Assembly (NCBI RefSeq): GCF_017302985.1
Contig: NZ_JAFIMU010000007.1
Span: 1,488,001-1,552,000, forward strand
DNA length: 64,000 nt
Reading direction: 5' to 3'
Origin: Corallococcus macrosporus
Lineage (GTDB): Bacteria > Myxococcota > Myxococcia > Myxococcales > Myxococcaceae
Part shown: positions 25,769 to 33,634 of the stretch, piece after piece
Layout of the letters: each line of letters begins with the position of its first letter
Position numbering within the stretch: the stretch's first letter is position 1
Made by a program: the position numbers and the translations under genes
The notes under the pieces: model-generated
The model's database searches: none
What the model saw: only the letters and a program-made list of their open reading frames with translations
Told to the model about the DNA's origin: nothing

Positions 25769-28700
25769 GGCGCCTCCTGGGCGACCCACGCGCCCCAGTT
25801 CACGACGTCCTCCGGCAACCGCGTTCCATTCACCACCACCGCGCGCGGATCCGTCAGGGCCAGCAGGTCCTCCGGCAGCCGCGACAGCCGCAGCTTGCGG
25901 CCGAACGCATCCGTCACCTTCTGCCCGCGCTGCTCACAGGCGGCCAGCGACTCCGCCCACAGCCGCGCCAGCCCCGCCGGGTCCAACGTCTCACCCGCGG
26001 GCGCGGTCTCCTCCCACTTGCGCGTGCGCGCGTGCAGCTCCGTCAGCACCGCGTAGAACGGCTCCGTCAGCTCCGCGTCCGGCGAGAAGGGGCTCGTGGC
26101 GCTCGCCATCAGCGGCGTCTCCAGCGCCTCCCGCGCGGGCACCTCCGTCACGCGCAAGAGCGCCGCCGCCGCCGCGTTCGCGCCCCGGATGCGGCCCATG
26201 GCCAGGGCCTGTCCATCCAGCACGCCAAATGCCGGCGTGGCCACCGACGGAGCGGGCCGCAGCCCGTCCAGCGCATCCGCGCCCGGCAGCGGCGCCAGCT
26301 GGGCGAGCGTCTCATCCACGCCGAAGAGGCCCACCGCCGCCTCCCCTTCCTTCCCGTCCACGCGCGTGTGGATCTGGAGGTGCGCCAGCTCCCCGGGTGC
26401 GTACGCGGGCTTGTCCGGCGACACCTCCACCGACAGCGCCGCGCGCGGTGCCACGTACACGCGCGCGGACGCGTCCACGCCCTCCACCTCCGCCCAGCCC
26501 TCGAAGTCCGGGGGCAGCGTGAAGCGCGCGGAGCGCGTGGCCGGATCCACCGTTTCCTTGAGCCGCGCCTGTCCCGCCACCAGCACCAGCGTCTTGGGCA
26601 GCTCGCCCTGGAAGCCGGGGCCGCGCAGCAGGTCCACCTTCACGGACTCGCCCGCCTTCGCCAGCACCGGCGTCGCGCGCAGGCGCAGCGGCGGCAGGCT
26701 CGCGGGGCGCAGCACGAACTTCGTCTCGCCCATGTCCTGGCCGTCCCACTTCGCCCGGACCTTCAGCTCGTAGCCCAGGAACACGGTGGGCTGCGGCGGA
26801 CGCGGCACGCCGTTGCCGCCATACGTGGGCTGCGCGGTGAAGCGCACCACGCCCATGGCCTCCGCCGGCCGCCGTCCCGCCAGCAGCTCCGCCTGCGTCG
26901 CGGCCGGCACGCGGATGCGCGCGATGCGCTCCTGCACGCACGCCAGCGCCGTCGCGGGGAGCGCGTCGTCCCCCGCGGCCTCCCGCACCCAGGACAGCGC
27001 CAGCTCCGGCCGGTCCGCCCACCGCCGCCACGTCAGCACGGCGGGCACCGTCGCGACGCGGTCCAGCGCGGGAGGCAGGCACGCCCGCGCATCCAGCGCG
27101 GCGACCGTCAGCCCTTCGTCCACGCCGCGCTCCTCACCCGAGGCGGCCTGGGTGCTCCACCTCAGCGAGGGCAGGCCCGCATCCATCACCTGGAAGCGCA
27201 GCTGGAGCATCCGCTCCCGGCCCGCGGGCAGTCCCTTCGCGCGCACCGCGGACGCCATGCACGCGTCCAGCCCGTCCTCCGCGCCGGCCACGTCCTGCAC
27301 CTGCCCGGACGCGCCCACCCGCACCGCGAACTCCGCCATGGAGGCGCTGGAGTTCGGCGCGACGAAGCGCGCGCACGGATGCAGGGCGGGCAGCAGCCGC
27401 TCCAGCGCGACCTGGTCCTCGAGCGACGCCTGCCCCCCCTGCGCGCCCAGCAGGTCGCGGGACGACACCAGCGACACGGACGGCGGACGCGGCTGCACGC
27501 GCACCGGCAGGGGCGGCACCACCACGTTCACCGCGGGGCCGGGGTCCAGTTGGAAGGCGGCCACGCCATCCTCGTCCGCCACCGCGCTCACGCCCTTGTC
27601 GCGAGGGTCCCACGCGCGCGTCACCGTCACCTCCGCGCCCGGCAGCACCTGGCCGGAAGCGGTGGTGGCGCGCAGGTAGACGCGGTTGCTGAAGCCCGCC
27701 ACCAGCCCGTCCTCCAGCTCCGTCACGGAGGACACGGCCAGCGCGTCCTCGGACAGGAGGAGCGACACGGCGCCGCGCACCGGCTCGCCCGTGGGGTCCT
27801 TCGCCTCCACGCTCGCGCTCAACGTGGCCTGGCCGCGCAGGTCCTGGGGCACGCGCGGCAGCGTCACGCGGAAGCGGCCGGATGCATCCGTGCGCGCCTT
27901 CGTCGGCAGCTCACCGCGCAGCCACTCCGTCGGCGGTGGCCATGCGCCCGCGTGGCTCCACGCCAGCGTCACGTCCGTGTCCGCCACCGGCGCGCCGGAC
28001 GCGTACGACACCTGCCCCGTCACCTCCGGCGTGTCGTTGGCGCGCCAGAAGGGCCGGGGGCTCCTCGCCTCCAGCCGCAGGCGCGGCAGCGTGAAGGGCT
28101 CCACGGTGAAGGACTCGGAGCCGGACGCGCCGCCGCTCGTCCACGCCACCGTCCACGTGCCCGTGGGCGCGCCCCGGTCCAGCGGGAACTCCCCGGCCAC
28201 CACGCCCCAGTTGCCCGCGGGCGCGCGCTCCTCCAGCACCACCTCGCCGTCGGGGTCGGTCACCTTCCACGTCCCCGGCCGTCCGTCGAGCGGCGACAGG
28301 TCCTTCGCGCGCAGGGCCACCGCGCGGAAGCGCACCCGGTGCCCGGGCTCGTAGAGGGGCCGGTCCGTCAGCACGCGCACCCGCGCGGGCGCATAGAGGG
28401 GCAGCGCCGCGTCCACCACGTCGGTGCCCAGCGGGGTGGTGACGCGCGCGCGCAGCCGGTAGTCGCCGTCCGGCACCTGGGGCAGCGTCACCGGCGCGGT
28501 CATGGGGCCGTAGCCGTCACGCTCCCAGCGGCCCTTGGCGTCCAGCGGCAGCGGCGTCTCCTTGCCGTCCGCATCCACCAGGAACAGCGCCGCGGTGCCC
28601 CGTCCCACGACGGACTGGAACACATTGCCCTTCGCGTCGACGCCGTGCGCCTGGGCCCAGACATGCACCTGGCTGGAGGCATTTCGCGCCAGGCCCTGGG

Positions 28701-28875
28701 CGGACACGCCCACCGTCTGGCGGAACTCGCCGTCCGGACACATGGACACGTCCACGCCCTGGAACATCCAGGCGGACAGACACCGCCCGGAAGCCACGAA
28801 GGCCAGGCCTCCCCCCAGAAGCAACAGCCCGAGCCCCCCGGCCACCCATCGCCGGCGCTGGATGCCACCTGTCAT
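25765..28875 (-). CDS. Bacterial alpha-2-macroglobulin, N-terminal half (MG domains)
   Basis: A 1036-residue protein with an N-terminal membrane helix (GGLGLLLLGGGLAFV). A long series of macroglobulin-type beta domains follows, starting with an MG2-like unit: VRVLTDRPLYEPGHRVRFR at about residues 165-185, VTDPDGEVVLEERAP and GTWTVAW. A second MG-like part (KPAYAPGELAHLQIHT) is near residue 860. Together with the next gene this is an A2M split in two. A start with GGGAG eight bases upstream supports ATG 28875. Its stop TGA overlaps the ATG of the C-half gene by four bases. Confidence 0.75.
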   Translation of the reverse strand: MTGGIQRRRWVAGGLGLLLLGGGLAFVASGRCLSAWMFQGVDVSMCPDGEFRQTVGVSAQGLARNASSQVHVWAQAHGVDAKGNVFQSVVGRGTAALFLVDADGKETPLPLDAKGRWERDGYGPMTAPVTLPQVPDGDYRLRARVTTPLGTDVVDAALPLYAPARVRVLTDRPLYEPGHRVRFRAVALRAKDLSPLDGRPGTWKVTDPDGEVVLEERAPAGNWGVVAGEFPLDRGAPTGTWTVAWTSGGASGSESFTVEPFTLPRLRLEARSPRPFWRANDTPEVTGQVSYASGAPVADTDVTLAWSHAGAWPPPTEWLRGELPTKARTDASGRFRVTLPRVPQDLRGQATLSASVEAKDPTGEPVRGAVSLLLSEDALAVSSVTELEDGLVAGFSNRVYLRATTASGQVLPGAEVTVTRAWDPRDKGVSAVADEDGVAAFQLDPGPAVNVVVPPLPVRVQPRPPSVSLVSSRDLLGAQGGQASLEDQVALERLLPALHPCARFVAPNSSASMAEFAVRVGASGQVQDVAGAEDGLDACMASAVRAKGLPAGRERMLQLRFQVMDAGLPSLRWSTQAASGEERGVDEGLTVAALDARACLPPALDRVATVPAVLTWRRWADRPELALSWVREAAGDDALPATALACVQERIARIRVPAATQAELLAGRRPAEAMGVVRFTAQPTYGGNGVPRPPQPTVFLGYELKVRAKWDGQDMGETKFVLRPASLPPLRLRATPVLAKAGESVKVDLLRGPGFQGELPKTLVLVAGQARLKETVDPATRSARFTLPPDFEGWAEVEGVDASARVYVAPRAALSVEVSPDKPAYAPGELAHLQIHTRVDGKEGEAAVGLFGVDETLAQLAPLPGADALDGLRPAPSVATPAFGVLDGQALAMGRIRGANAAAAALLRVTEVPAREALETPLMASATSPFSPDAELTEPFYAVLTELHARTRKWEETAPAGETLDPAGLARLWAESLAACEQRGQKVTDAFGRKLRLSRLPEDLLALTDPRAVVVNGTRLPEDVVNWGAWVAQEAP

Positions 28876-28939
28876 GCGTTTTCTCCCCGTCTGTCCACTG
28901 TACGCCGGAAAGCCGGGAGCCGGTCCCCACCTCCCCCCG

Positions 28940-28971
28940 TTGACGTATCCGTGGGGTGGCTGGGCTAGGGT
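28940..28971 (+). promoter_or_regulatory. Candidate promoter: TTGACG and TAGGGT, leaderless type
   Basis: TTGACG lies at 28940-28945 and TAGGGT at 28966-28971; the 20-base spacing is long, and GCTAGG at 28964 gives 18. The TANNNT hexamer ends eight bases before ATG 28980, with no Shine-Dalgarno. The divergent A2M operon begins 105 bases away. Confidence 0.45.
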
Positions 28972-28979
28972 GGCGCGCC

Positions 28980-30170
28980 ATGGCCGTGCCGCCGAAGAAC
29001 CGCCCTCCGCAGGATGCCCTGCCGCCCCGCCTCGATGCCCTGCTCGAGGCCCTGATGGACCGCGACTTCGCGGCGCGGCTGCGCAAGGTCTACCAGGCGG
29101 CCGCCGTCGCCATCGACCGGCTGGGGCACCTGAGCATCGTGAAGTACGAGCCCACCACCGCCGAGCCCGACGACGCCGCGGACCTGTCGCTGTGGGAGAC
29201 GATGGCGCCCGCCATCGGCGAGACGCTGGTGGACGTGAACCGGCTGGTGGTCGCCATCCGCGACGCCTTCCCCCCGCCCGCGCGCCCCGCCACGTCGAAC
29301 GACGGCGGCTGGGCCCCGCCCCCCGCGAGCTCCGACGAGCGCCTGTCGCAAGAAGCGGAGGCCGTGCTGCACGCCAGCGCGGAGCGCCTGTCCAGGCGCG
29401 TGCAGGAGCTGGGCGTGCAGATGCGCCGGCCGGAGGTGGTGAGCGACCGCTGGACGCTGATGTCGGAATTGGCCGCGTCGCGCGCGGACTTCCGCAACCG
29501 CATCGGCGACCTCGTGTACCTCACCGCCGCGGCCTTCGCGGACGTGCGCCGCGAGGACGTGGTGCCCGGCTACGCGAACCAGGTGGGCGCGCGCGTCGCC
29601 CTGCGTGGCGCGGCGGCGGACCTGCGCCGCTCACTGACGGGCCGGCTGGAGCGCGCCGCGAAGGCGACGGACGCGCAGCGCCCCGCGCTGGCGAGGCAGG
29701 CCGAGGAGAGCCTGGCCGCGTTCGTGTCCCTGCCGGCGTCACTCGCGCTGAAGACGCCCACCAAGCGCGAAATCGTCGCGGCGCGGGGCCGGCTGCGCGA
29801 AGCGGGCACGCAGGCCGCGCTGGGGCCGGAGGTGCTGCCGGGGCTCGTGGAGCCCTTCCTCGCGCTGCTGGAAGAGGCGATGGAGGAGCTGACGCGCACG
29901 TGGCTCACCGTGCATGACCGCGCCGTGTGGGCCGCGAGCGGCGTCCGGCTGGAGCAGGTGGACATGCACCTGGAGCTGGGCTCCCCGGGCGCGGCGCGTG
30001 TGTTGGAGGAGGCGGTGGCGGCCGCGGGCGCGCTCTCGGGCCGCTCGGCGCCCTTCGACGTGTTCCTGCGCAAGGGCCGTCAGGAGGCCGCGGAAGGGCT
30101 CAACGAGGCGGGCGCACGCGACCTGCTCGCCCGCTTCCGCGAGCGCCTGGCCAGCCTGCCGTTCAGCTGA
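28980..30170 (+). CDS. Hypothetical helical protein, 396 residues
   Basis: A predominantly alpha-helical soluble protein with no signal or membrane helix. It has a Pro/Ala-rich linker near residues 95-115 and two helical halves (residues 1-95 and 120-396). No family recognised. The start at 28980 lacks a ribosome site and is placed eight bases after a TAGGGT hexamer, so the mRNA is probably leaderless. It is divergent from the A2M pair and may share control with it, but nothing else links them. Confidence 0.65.
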   Translation: MAVPPKNRPPQDALPPRLDALLEALMDRDFAARLRKVYQAAAVAIDRLGHLSIVKYEPTTAEPDDAADLSLWETMAPAIGETLVDVNRLVVAIRDAFPPPARPATSNDGGWAPPPASSDERLSQEAEAVLHASAERLSRRVQELGVQMRRPEVVSDRWTLMSELAASRADFRNRIGDLVYLTAAAFADVRREDVVPGYANQVGARVALRGAAADLRRSLTGRLERAAKATDAQRPALARQAEESLAAFVSLPASLALKTPTKREIVAARGRLREAGTQAALGPEVLPGLVEPFLALLEEAMEELTRTWLTVHDRAVWAASGVRLEQVDMHLELGSPGAARVLEEAVAAAGALSGRSAPFDVFLRKGRQEAAEGLNEAGARDLLARFRERLASLPFS

Positions 30171-30209
30171 CGGGCCAGGGCTTCACCGCCGGAGCTCAAC
30201 GCCGCGGCT

Positions 30210-30506
30210 TCAGGGCTTCGTGGGCGACGCCGGCGTCGGCGCGGGCAGCACGGGGACTTCCTTCTTCGGAGGCAGCACGCGCAGCTCCTCGAAGCGCGCC
30301 GCCAGCGTGTCCGGAGTCATCTCCTCCTGCCACTGCTTGGGGTTGGTGTTCCACCCGAAGTCGGCCGGCACCTTGCCGCCGCCCTGGCTGCTGTACCCGA
30401 TGGTGTCCGGGAACTGCGCGGACCAGCGGCCACCGGGATCCGGCTCCTTGGTCACGTGCTGCCGGTTGGGGAGGATGAAGGGCTTCGTCTTGGGAGCATC
30501 ACTCAT
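30210..30506 (-). CDS. Hypothetical protein, 98 residues
   Basis: A small soluble protein with a Pro-rich C-terminus (VLPPKKEVPVLPAPTPASP). It begins MSDAPKTKPFILPN and has Trp-rich patches (WNTNPKQWQEE). Its ATG lies inside the end of the upstream 80-residue gene (eight bases shared), so translation is coupled. No family recognised. Confidence 0.55.
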   Translation of the reverse strand: MSDAPKTKPFILPNRQHVTKEPDPGGRWSAQFPDTIGYSSQGGGKVPADFGWNTNPKQWQEEMTPDTLAARFEELRVLPPKKEVPVLPAPTPASPTKP

Positions 30507-30741
30507 GCAACCAAGCCTCTCCGAAAGAGACCTCGTTGTGTAGGGGCAAGCTGGGCTGCCGCCGCCTTCGCGCATGGTTCTTGGGAGGCAGCACGCTCGG
30601 CCCCAGCTCGAACACCGCGGCGAAGTAGCGCGCCTGGGATTCGCTGCGGTACCGGAAGCGCCGGACGAAGCCCTCATGGGCCACCTCCACCCGCCAGCCC
30701 TTCGAGTCGCACATCACCGTCACTGTGTCCCCTGAACCCAT
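30499..30741 (-). CDS. Small basic hypothetical protein, 80 residues
   Basis: The product has a mixed N-terminal part (VTVMCDSKGWRVEVAHEG) that looks like a small beta unit, and a basic patch HARRRRQP near residue 55. ATG at 30741 has GGAGGGG directly upstream. A longer frame upstream has no ribosome site. It overlaps the next gene by eight bases and is probably co-translated with it. No family is recognised. Confidence 0.5.
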   Translation of the reverse strand: MGSGDTVTVMCDSKGWRVEVAHEGFVRRFRYRSESQARYFAAVFELGPSVLPPKNHARRRRQPSLPLHNEVSFGEAWLHE

Positions 30742-30981
30742 CCACCCCTCCCCCGTCCCGTTGTCGTCCGGGGGAGTGCGATCTCCGTGCCATTGCCTGC
30801 ACGCCTGCCCAACGGGTTGCGGTGTCAGCGGGTGAGCAGTCGGAGGGGGACCGGTAACGTTTGCAGCCTGCCCTGGGGGGCCGGCTTCTGTCCCGGAAAG
30901 GCGGGGCGGGGTGCCCGACGGGTCCTCGCGGGGCGATGCCGGTCTGCTTGTGTCGCGCGGATCCTGCGTTAACTCAATGGC

Positions 30982-31191
30982 ATGACCCAATTCGAGACCC
31001 AGAACGGAGAGCGGTTCGCGGACTTCGATCTTCCCGAGGGCTGCATGATGTGTGGCGGCGCGGTCTCCATCCGGGCCACGCCAGCGGGCGCGCACGGCTA
31101 CTGCGCCCACTGCCACGTGCTGTCCCGCCCGCAGATGCGGGTGAAGCCCAACGGCGTCGAGCTCTCTTTCGAGACCACCGCGCTCGCCTGA
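30982..31191 (+). CDS. Small zinc-ribbon protein, 69 residues
   Basis: Two CxxC knuckles, CMMC at 21-24 and CAHC at 41-44, 16 residues apart, make a single zinc ribbon; the rest is short beta strands. Zinc ribbons of this size usually bind nucleic acid or protein. No ribosome site is seen before ATG; a TTAACT hexamer ends seven bases upstream, so a leaderless start is possible. The neighbours give no functional hint. Confidence 0.55.
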   Translation: MTQFETQNGERFADFDLPEGCMMCGGAVSIRATPAGAHGYCAHCHVLSRPQMRVKPNGVELSFETTALA

Positions 31192-31224
31192 AACGCGAGC
31201 GCTTCACCCCTGGTGCGCTGAGCG

Positions 31225-32130
31225 TCAGTGCACCAGGGACAGCAGCAGCGGCGCGCTGAAGAACGACAGCGGAATGCCCACGCCCACCATCAGCACCGCC
31301 AGCTCTGGATCCAGGTCGTGCTCGGCGGCGAGGATGGCCGCCGTCACCATGGGCGCCATCGCGATTTGCAGCACCGTGGCCTGCCTCACCACCAGCGCCA
31401 GCCCCGGCATGAACGTCAGCAGGCCCAGCACCGCCAGCGGCGCGAGCACCAGCTTGTAGGACAGCCCCAGCGCGAGCGCAGGGACGCGCGGACGCAGGCC
31501 CTGCAGCCGCAGCTGGAACCCCACGATGAACAGCGCCAGCGGCGTGAGCAGGTCCCCCAGCCGCTGCAGCACCGACTCCAGCCAGTCCGGGAAGCCAAAG
31601 GGGCGCAGCACCAGCGCCACCACCAGCGCCTGGAACGGCGGGAACACCAGCACCTTGCGCACGAGCGTCCGCACGGACACCGCGGATTGGGCGCTGGCCC
31701 TCGCCGCCGTCAGCGTGCCGAGCGTGGCCATCACCAGGAACGACCCCAGCTGATCCGCCACCACCGCCACCGGCACGCTGGAGGGGCCCAGGAGCGCGGT
31801 GGCCATGGGCAGGCCCACGAAGGCCGTGTTGCCCAGCCCCGCGGTGAGGATGAGCGCCGTCACGGACGGGCGCGACAGGCCCAGCCGCGGCCCGAGCAGG
31901 CGCAGGTACAGCACCGCCCCCACGAACAGCAGCCACGGCGCCACGGCGGCCACCAGCAGGCCGGGCTGGAACTCCAGCCGGTGCATGGAGCGCAGCACCA
32001 GCGCGGGCAGGGACACGTTGAGGAGGAAGGCGTTGAACGCGGGCGCCGTCCCTTCGGGGAACCGGCCGCTCCTGCGCGCCAGCACGCCCAGCACCAGGCA
32101 CACCCCCAGGAGTCCGATGACCTGCCCCAT
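31225..32130 (-). CDS. AEC-family (auxin efflux carrier) transporter
   Basis: A 301-residue inner-membrane protein with about ten hydrophobic helices in two five-helix halves. LRRSGRFPEG-like and FNAFLLNVSLPALVLRSM at the first half, GLGNTAFVGLPMATALLG near residue 105, and VGVGIPLSFFSAPLLL at the end are AEC features. The family exports or exchanges carboxylates and amino acids. The start used is ATG 32130 (GAGG upstream); a longer frame exists but adds only hydrophilic residues. Length matches the family. Confidence 0.8.
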   Translation of the reverse strand: MGQVIGLLGVCLVLGVLARRSGRFPEGTAPAFNAFLLNVSLPALVLRSMHRLEFQPGLLVAAVAPWLLFVGAVLYLRLLGPRLGLSRPSVTALILTAGLGNTAFVGLPMATALLGPSSVPVAVVADQLGSFLVMATLGTLTAARASAQSAVSVRTLVRKVLVFPPFQALVVALVLRPFGFPDWLESVLQRLGDLLTPLALFIVGFQLRLQGLRPRVPALALGLSYKLVLAPLAVLGLLTFMPGLALVVRQATVLQIAMAPMVTAAILAAEHDLDPELAVLMVGVGIPLSFFSAPLLLSLVH

Positions 32131-32370
32131 GCCCGCCTCGCGCCCGCCTTCCCAGGTGTGGATTGGCGCGGCAACCTGGAGGAGCCCGTCAGCGATGTCC
32201 AGCGCCATCAGGGCACGCGCGGGGAAGTCGCGTTTCGCGCGCGGCTGGAATGCGTGAGGCTCCAACCAGCACGCCGTGACGGGGCGGCCATGGAAACGCG
32301 CGGGGCGTGGGCGCATGCTCGCGGGTGCCCGCGGTCAGACCTTCCTCCCCACGTCCGTCGGGCATCCGCC

Positions 32371-33624
32371 ATGAATCCCGTTGCCACGGTGTTGAGAGCG
32401 CTGGGCGGGGGTGGCCTGCCACGGACGTACTGGGTCCTGTGGGTGGGCACCTTCGTGAACCGGCTGGGGTCGTTCGTCGCGCCCTTCCTGGCGCTCTACC
32501 TCACGCGTGAGCGCGGCTTCAGCATCGAGCAGACGGGCTTCATCGTGTCCCTCAACGGCCTGGGCGCGGTGCTGGCGGCGCCGCTGGGCGGGATGCTCGC
32601 GGACCGGGTGGGGCGCAGGCTGACGCTCGCGGGAGGCCTGTGGCTGGGGGCCGGGGCCATGCTGTTCATCGGCTTCTCGGAGACGCCGGGGCGCATCGCG
32701 GCGGCGGCCTTCCTCCTGGGCATCCTGGGGGACCTGTACCGGCCGGCGGTGTCCGCGGCGGTGGCGGACGTGGTGCCACCCCGGGACCGGGCGCGCGCGT
32801 ACGGGCTGCTCTACTGGGTCATCAACCTGGGCTTCGCCATCGCGCTGCCCCTCGCGGGCCTCCTGGCGGGGCTGGGCTACCGGCTGCTCTTCATCGCGGA
32901 CGCGGTGACCACGTTCCTCTACGGCTGCTGCGTCTGGGCGTTCGTGCCGGAGACGCGGCCCCCGGAAGCGCGAGCGGCCCACGCGTCCCACTCCCCGCTG
33001 GGCGCGGTGCTGTCCCCCTTCCGCGACAGCGTGTACCTGGCCTTCTGCCTGCCGGTGTTCGCGCTGGCCCTGCTCTTCCACCAGAGCTTCATGAGCCTGC
33101 CGGTGACGCTGACCCAGCAGGGACTGACGCCCGCCGAGTACGGCCTGGTGATGTCCGTCAACGGCGTGCTCATCGTCGCGCTCCAGCCGTTCGTCGTGCG
33201 CGGGGTGGGCCGGGTGCGGCGCTCCACCGCGCTGGCGGTGGCGGGCGTGCTCACCGGCGTGGGCTTCGGGCTGCACGCGCTGCCGGCGAGCGTGCCGCTG
33301 GCGATGGCCGCCGTGACGGTGTGGACGCTGGGAGAAATCGTCCACTCGCCCGTGGCGCCGTCGGTGGTGGCGGACCTGGCGCCCGCGGAGCTGCGCGGCA
33401 GTTACCAGGGCGCGTACCACATGATGTGGGGGCTCGCGTCCAGCATCGCCCCGGCGCTGGGCGGCGCGATGCTGGGCCACGCGGGCGCCACCGCGCTGTG
33501 GGCGGGCTGCTTCTGCGTGGGCCTGGCCGCGGCCCTGTGGCACCTCACCATCGCCGGAGCGCGCCGGCGCCGCGTGGAGACGCTGCGCCTGGAGCGCCCG
33601 GAGATGAGCGCCAGCCTGGACTGA
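32371..33624 (+). CDS. Major facilitator superfamily transporter (DHA1-like)
   Basis: A 417-residue protein with 12 hydrophobic helices. The MFS loop motif is GGMLADRVGRRLTLAGG after helix II, and a second version lies between helices VIII and IX. YWVLWVGTFVNRLGSFVAPF is the first helix. The pattern matches drug-efflux or sugar-efflux members, but the substrate cannot be told. The start is ATG 32371. It is divergent from the AEC transporter, and its stop lies ten bases from the convergent TPR lipoprotein gene. Confidence 0.8.
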   Translation: MNPVATVLRALGGGGLPRTYWVLWVGTFVNRLGSFVAPFLALYLTRERGFSIEQTGFIVSLNGLGAVLAAPLGGMLADRVGRRLTLAGGLWLGAGAMLFIGFSETPGRIAAAAFLLGILGDLYRPAVSAAVADVVPPRDRARAYGLLYWVINLGFAIALPLAGLLAGLGYRLLFIADAVTTFLYGCCVWAFVPETRPPEARAAHASHSPLGAVLSPFRDSVYLAFCLPVFALALLFHQSFMSLPVTLTQQGLTPAEYGLVMSVNGVLIVALQPFVVRGVGRVRRSTALAVAGVLTGVGFGLHALPASVPLAMAAVTVWTLGEIVHSPVAPSVVADLAPAELRGSYQGAYHMMWGLASSIAPALGGAMLGHAGATALWAGCFCVGLAAALWHLTIAGARRRRVETLRLERPEMSASLD

Positions 33625-33634
33625 AAGCAGCGGC

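Noticed and set aside
30742-30981. Riboswitch or ncRNA in the 240-base gap before the zinc-ribbon gene
   Set aside because: No conserved RNA motif or strong stem was recognised.
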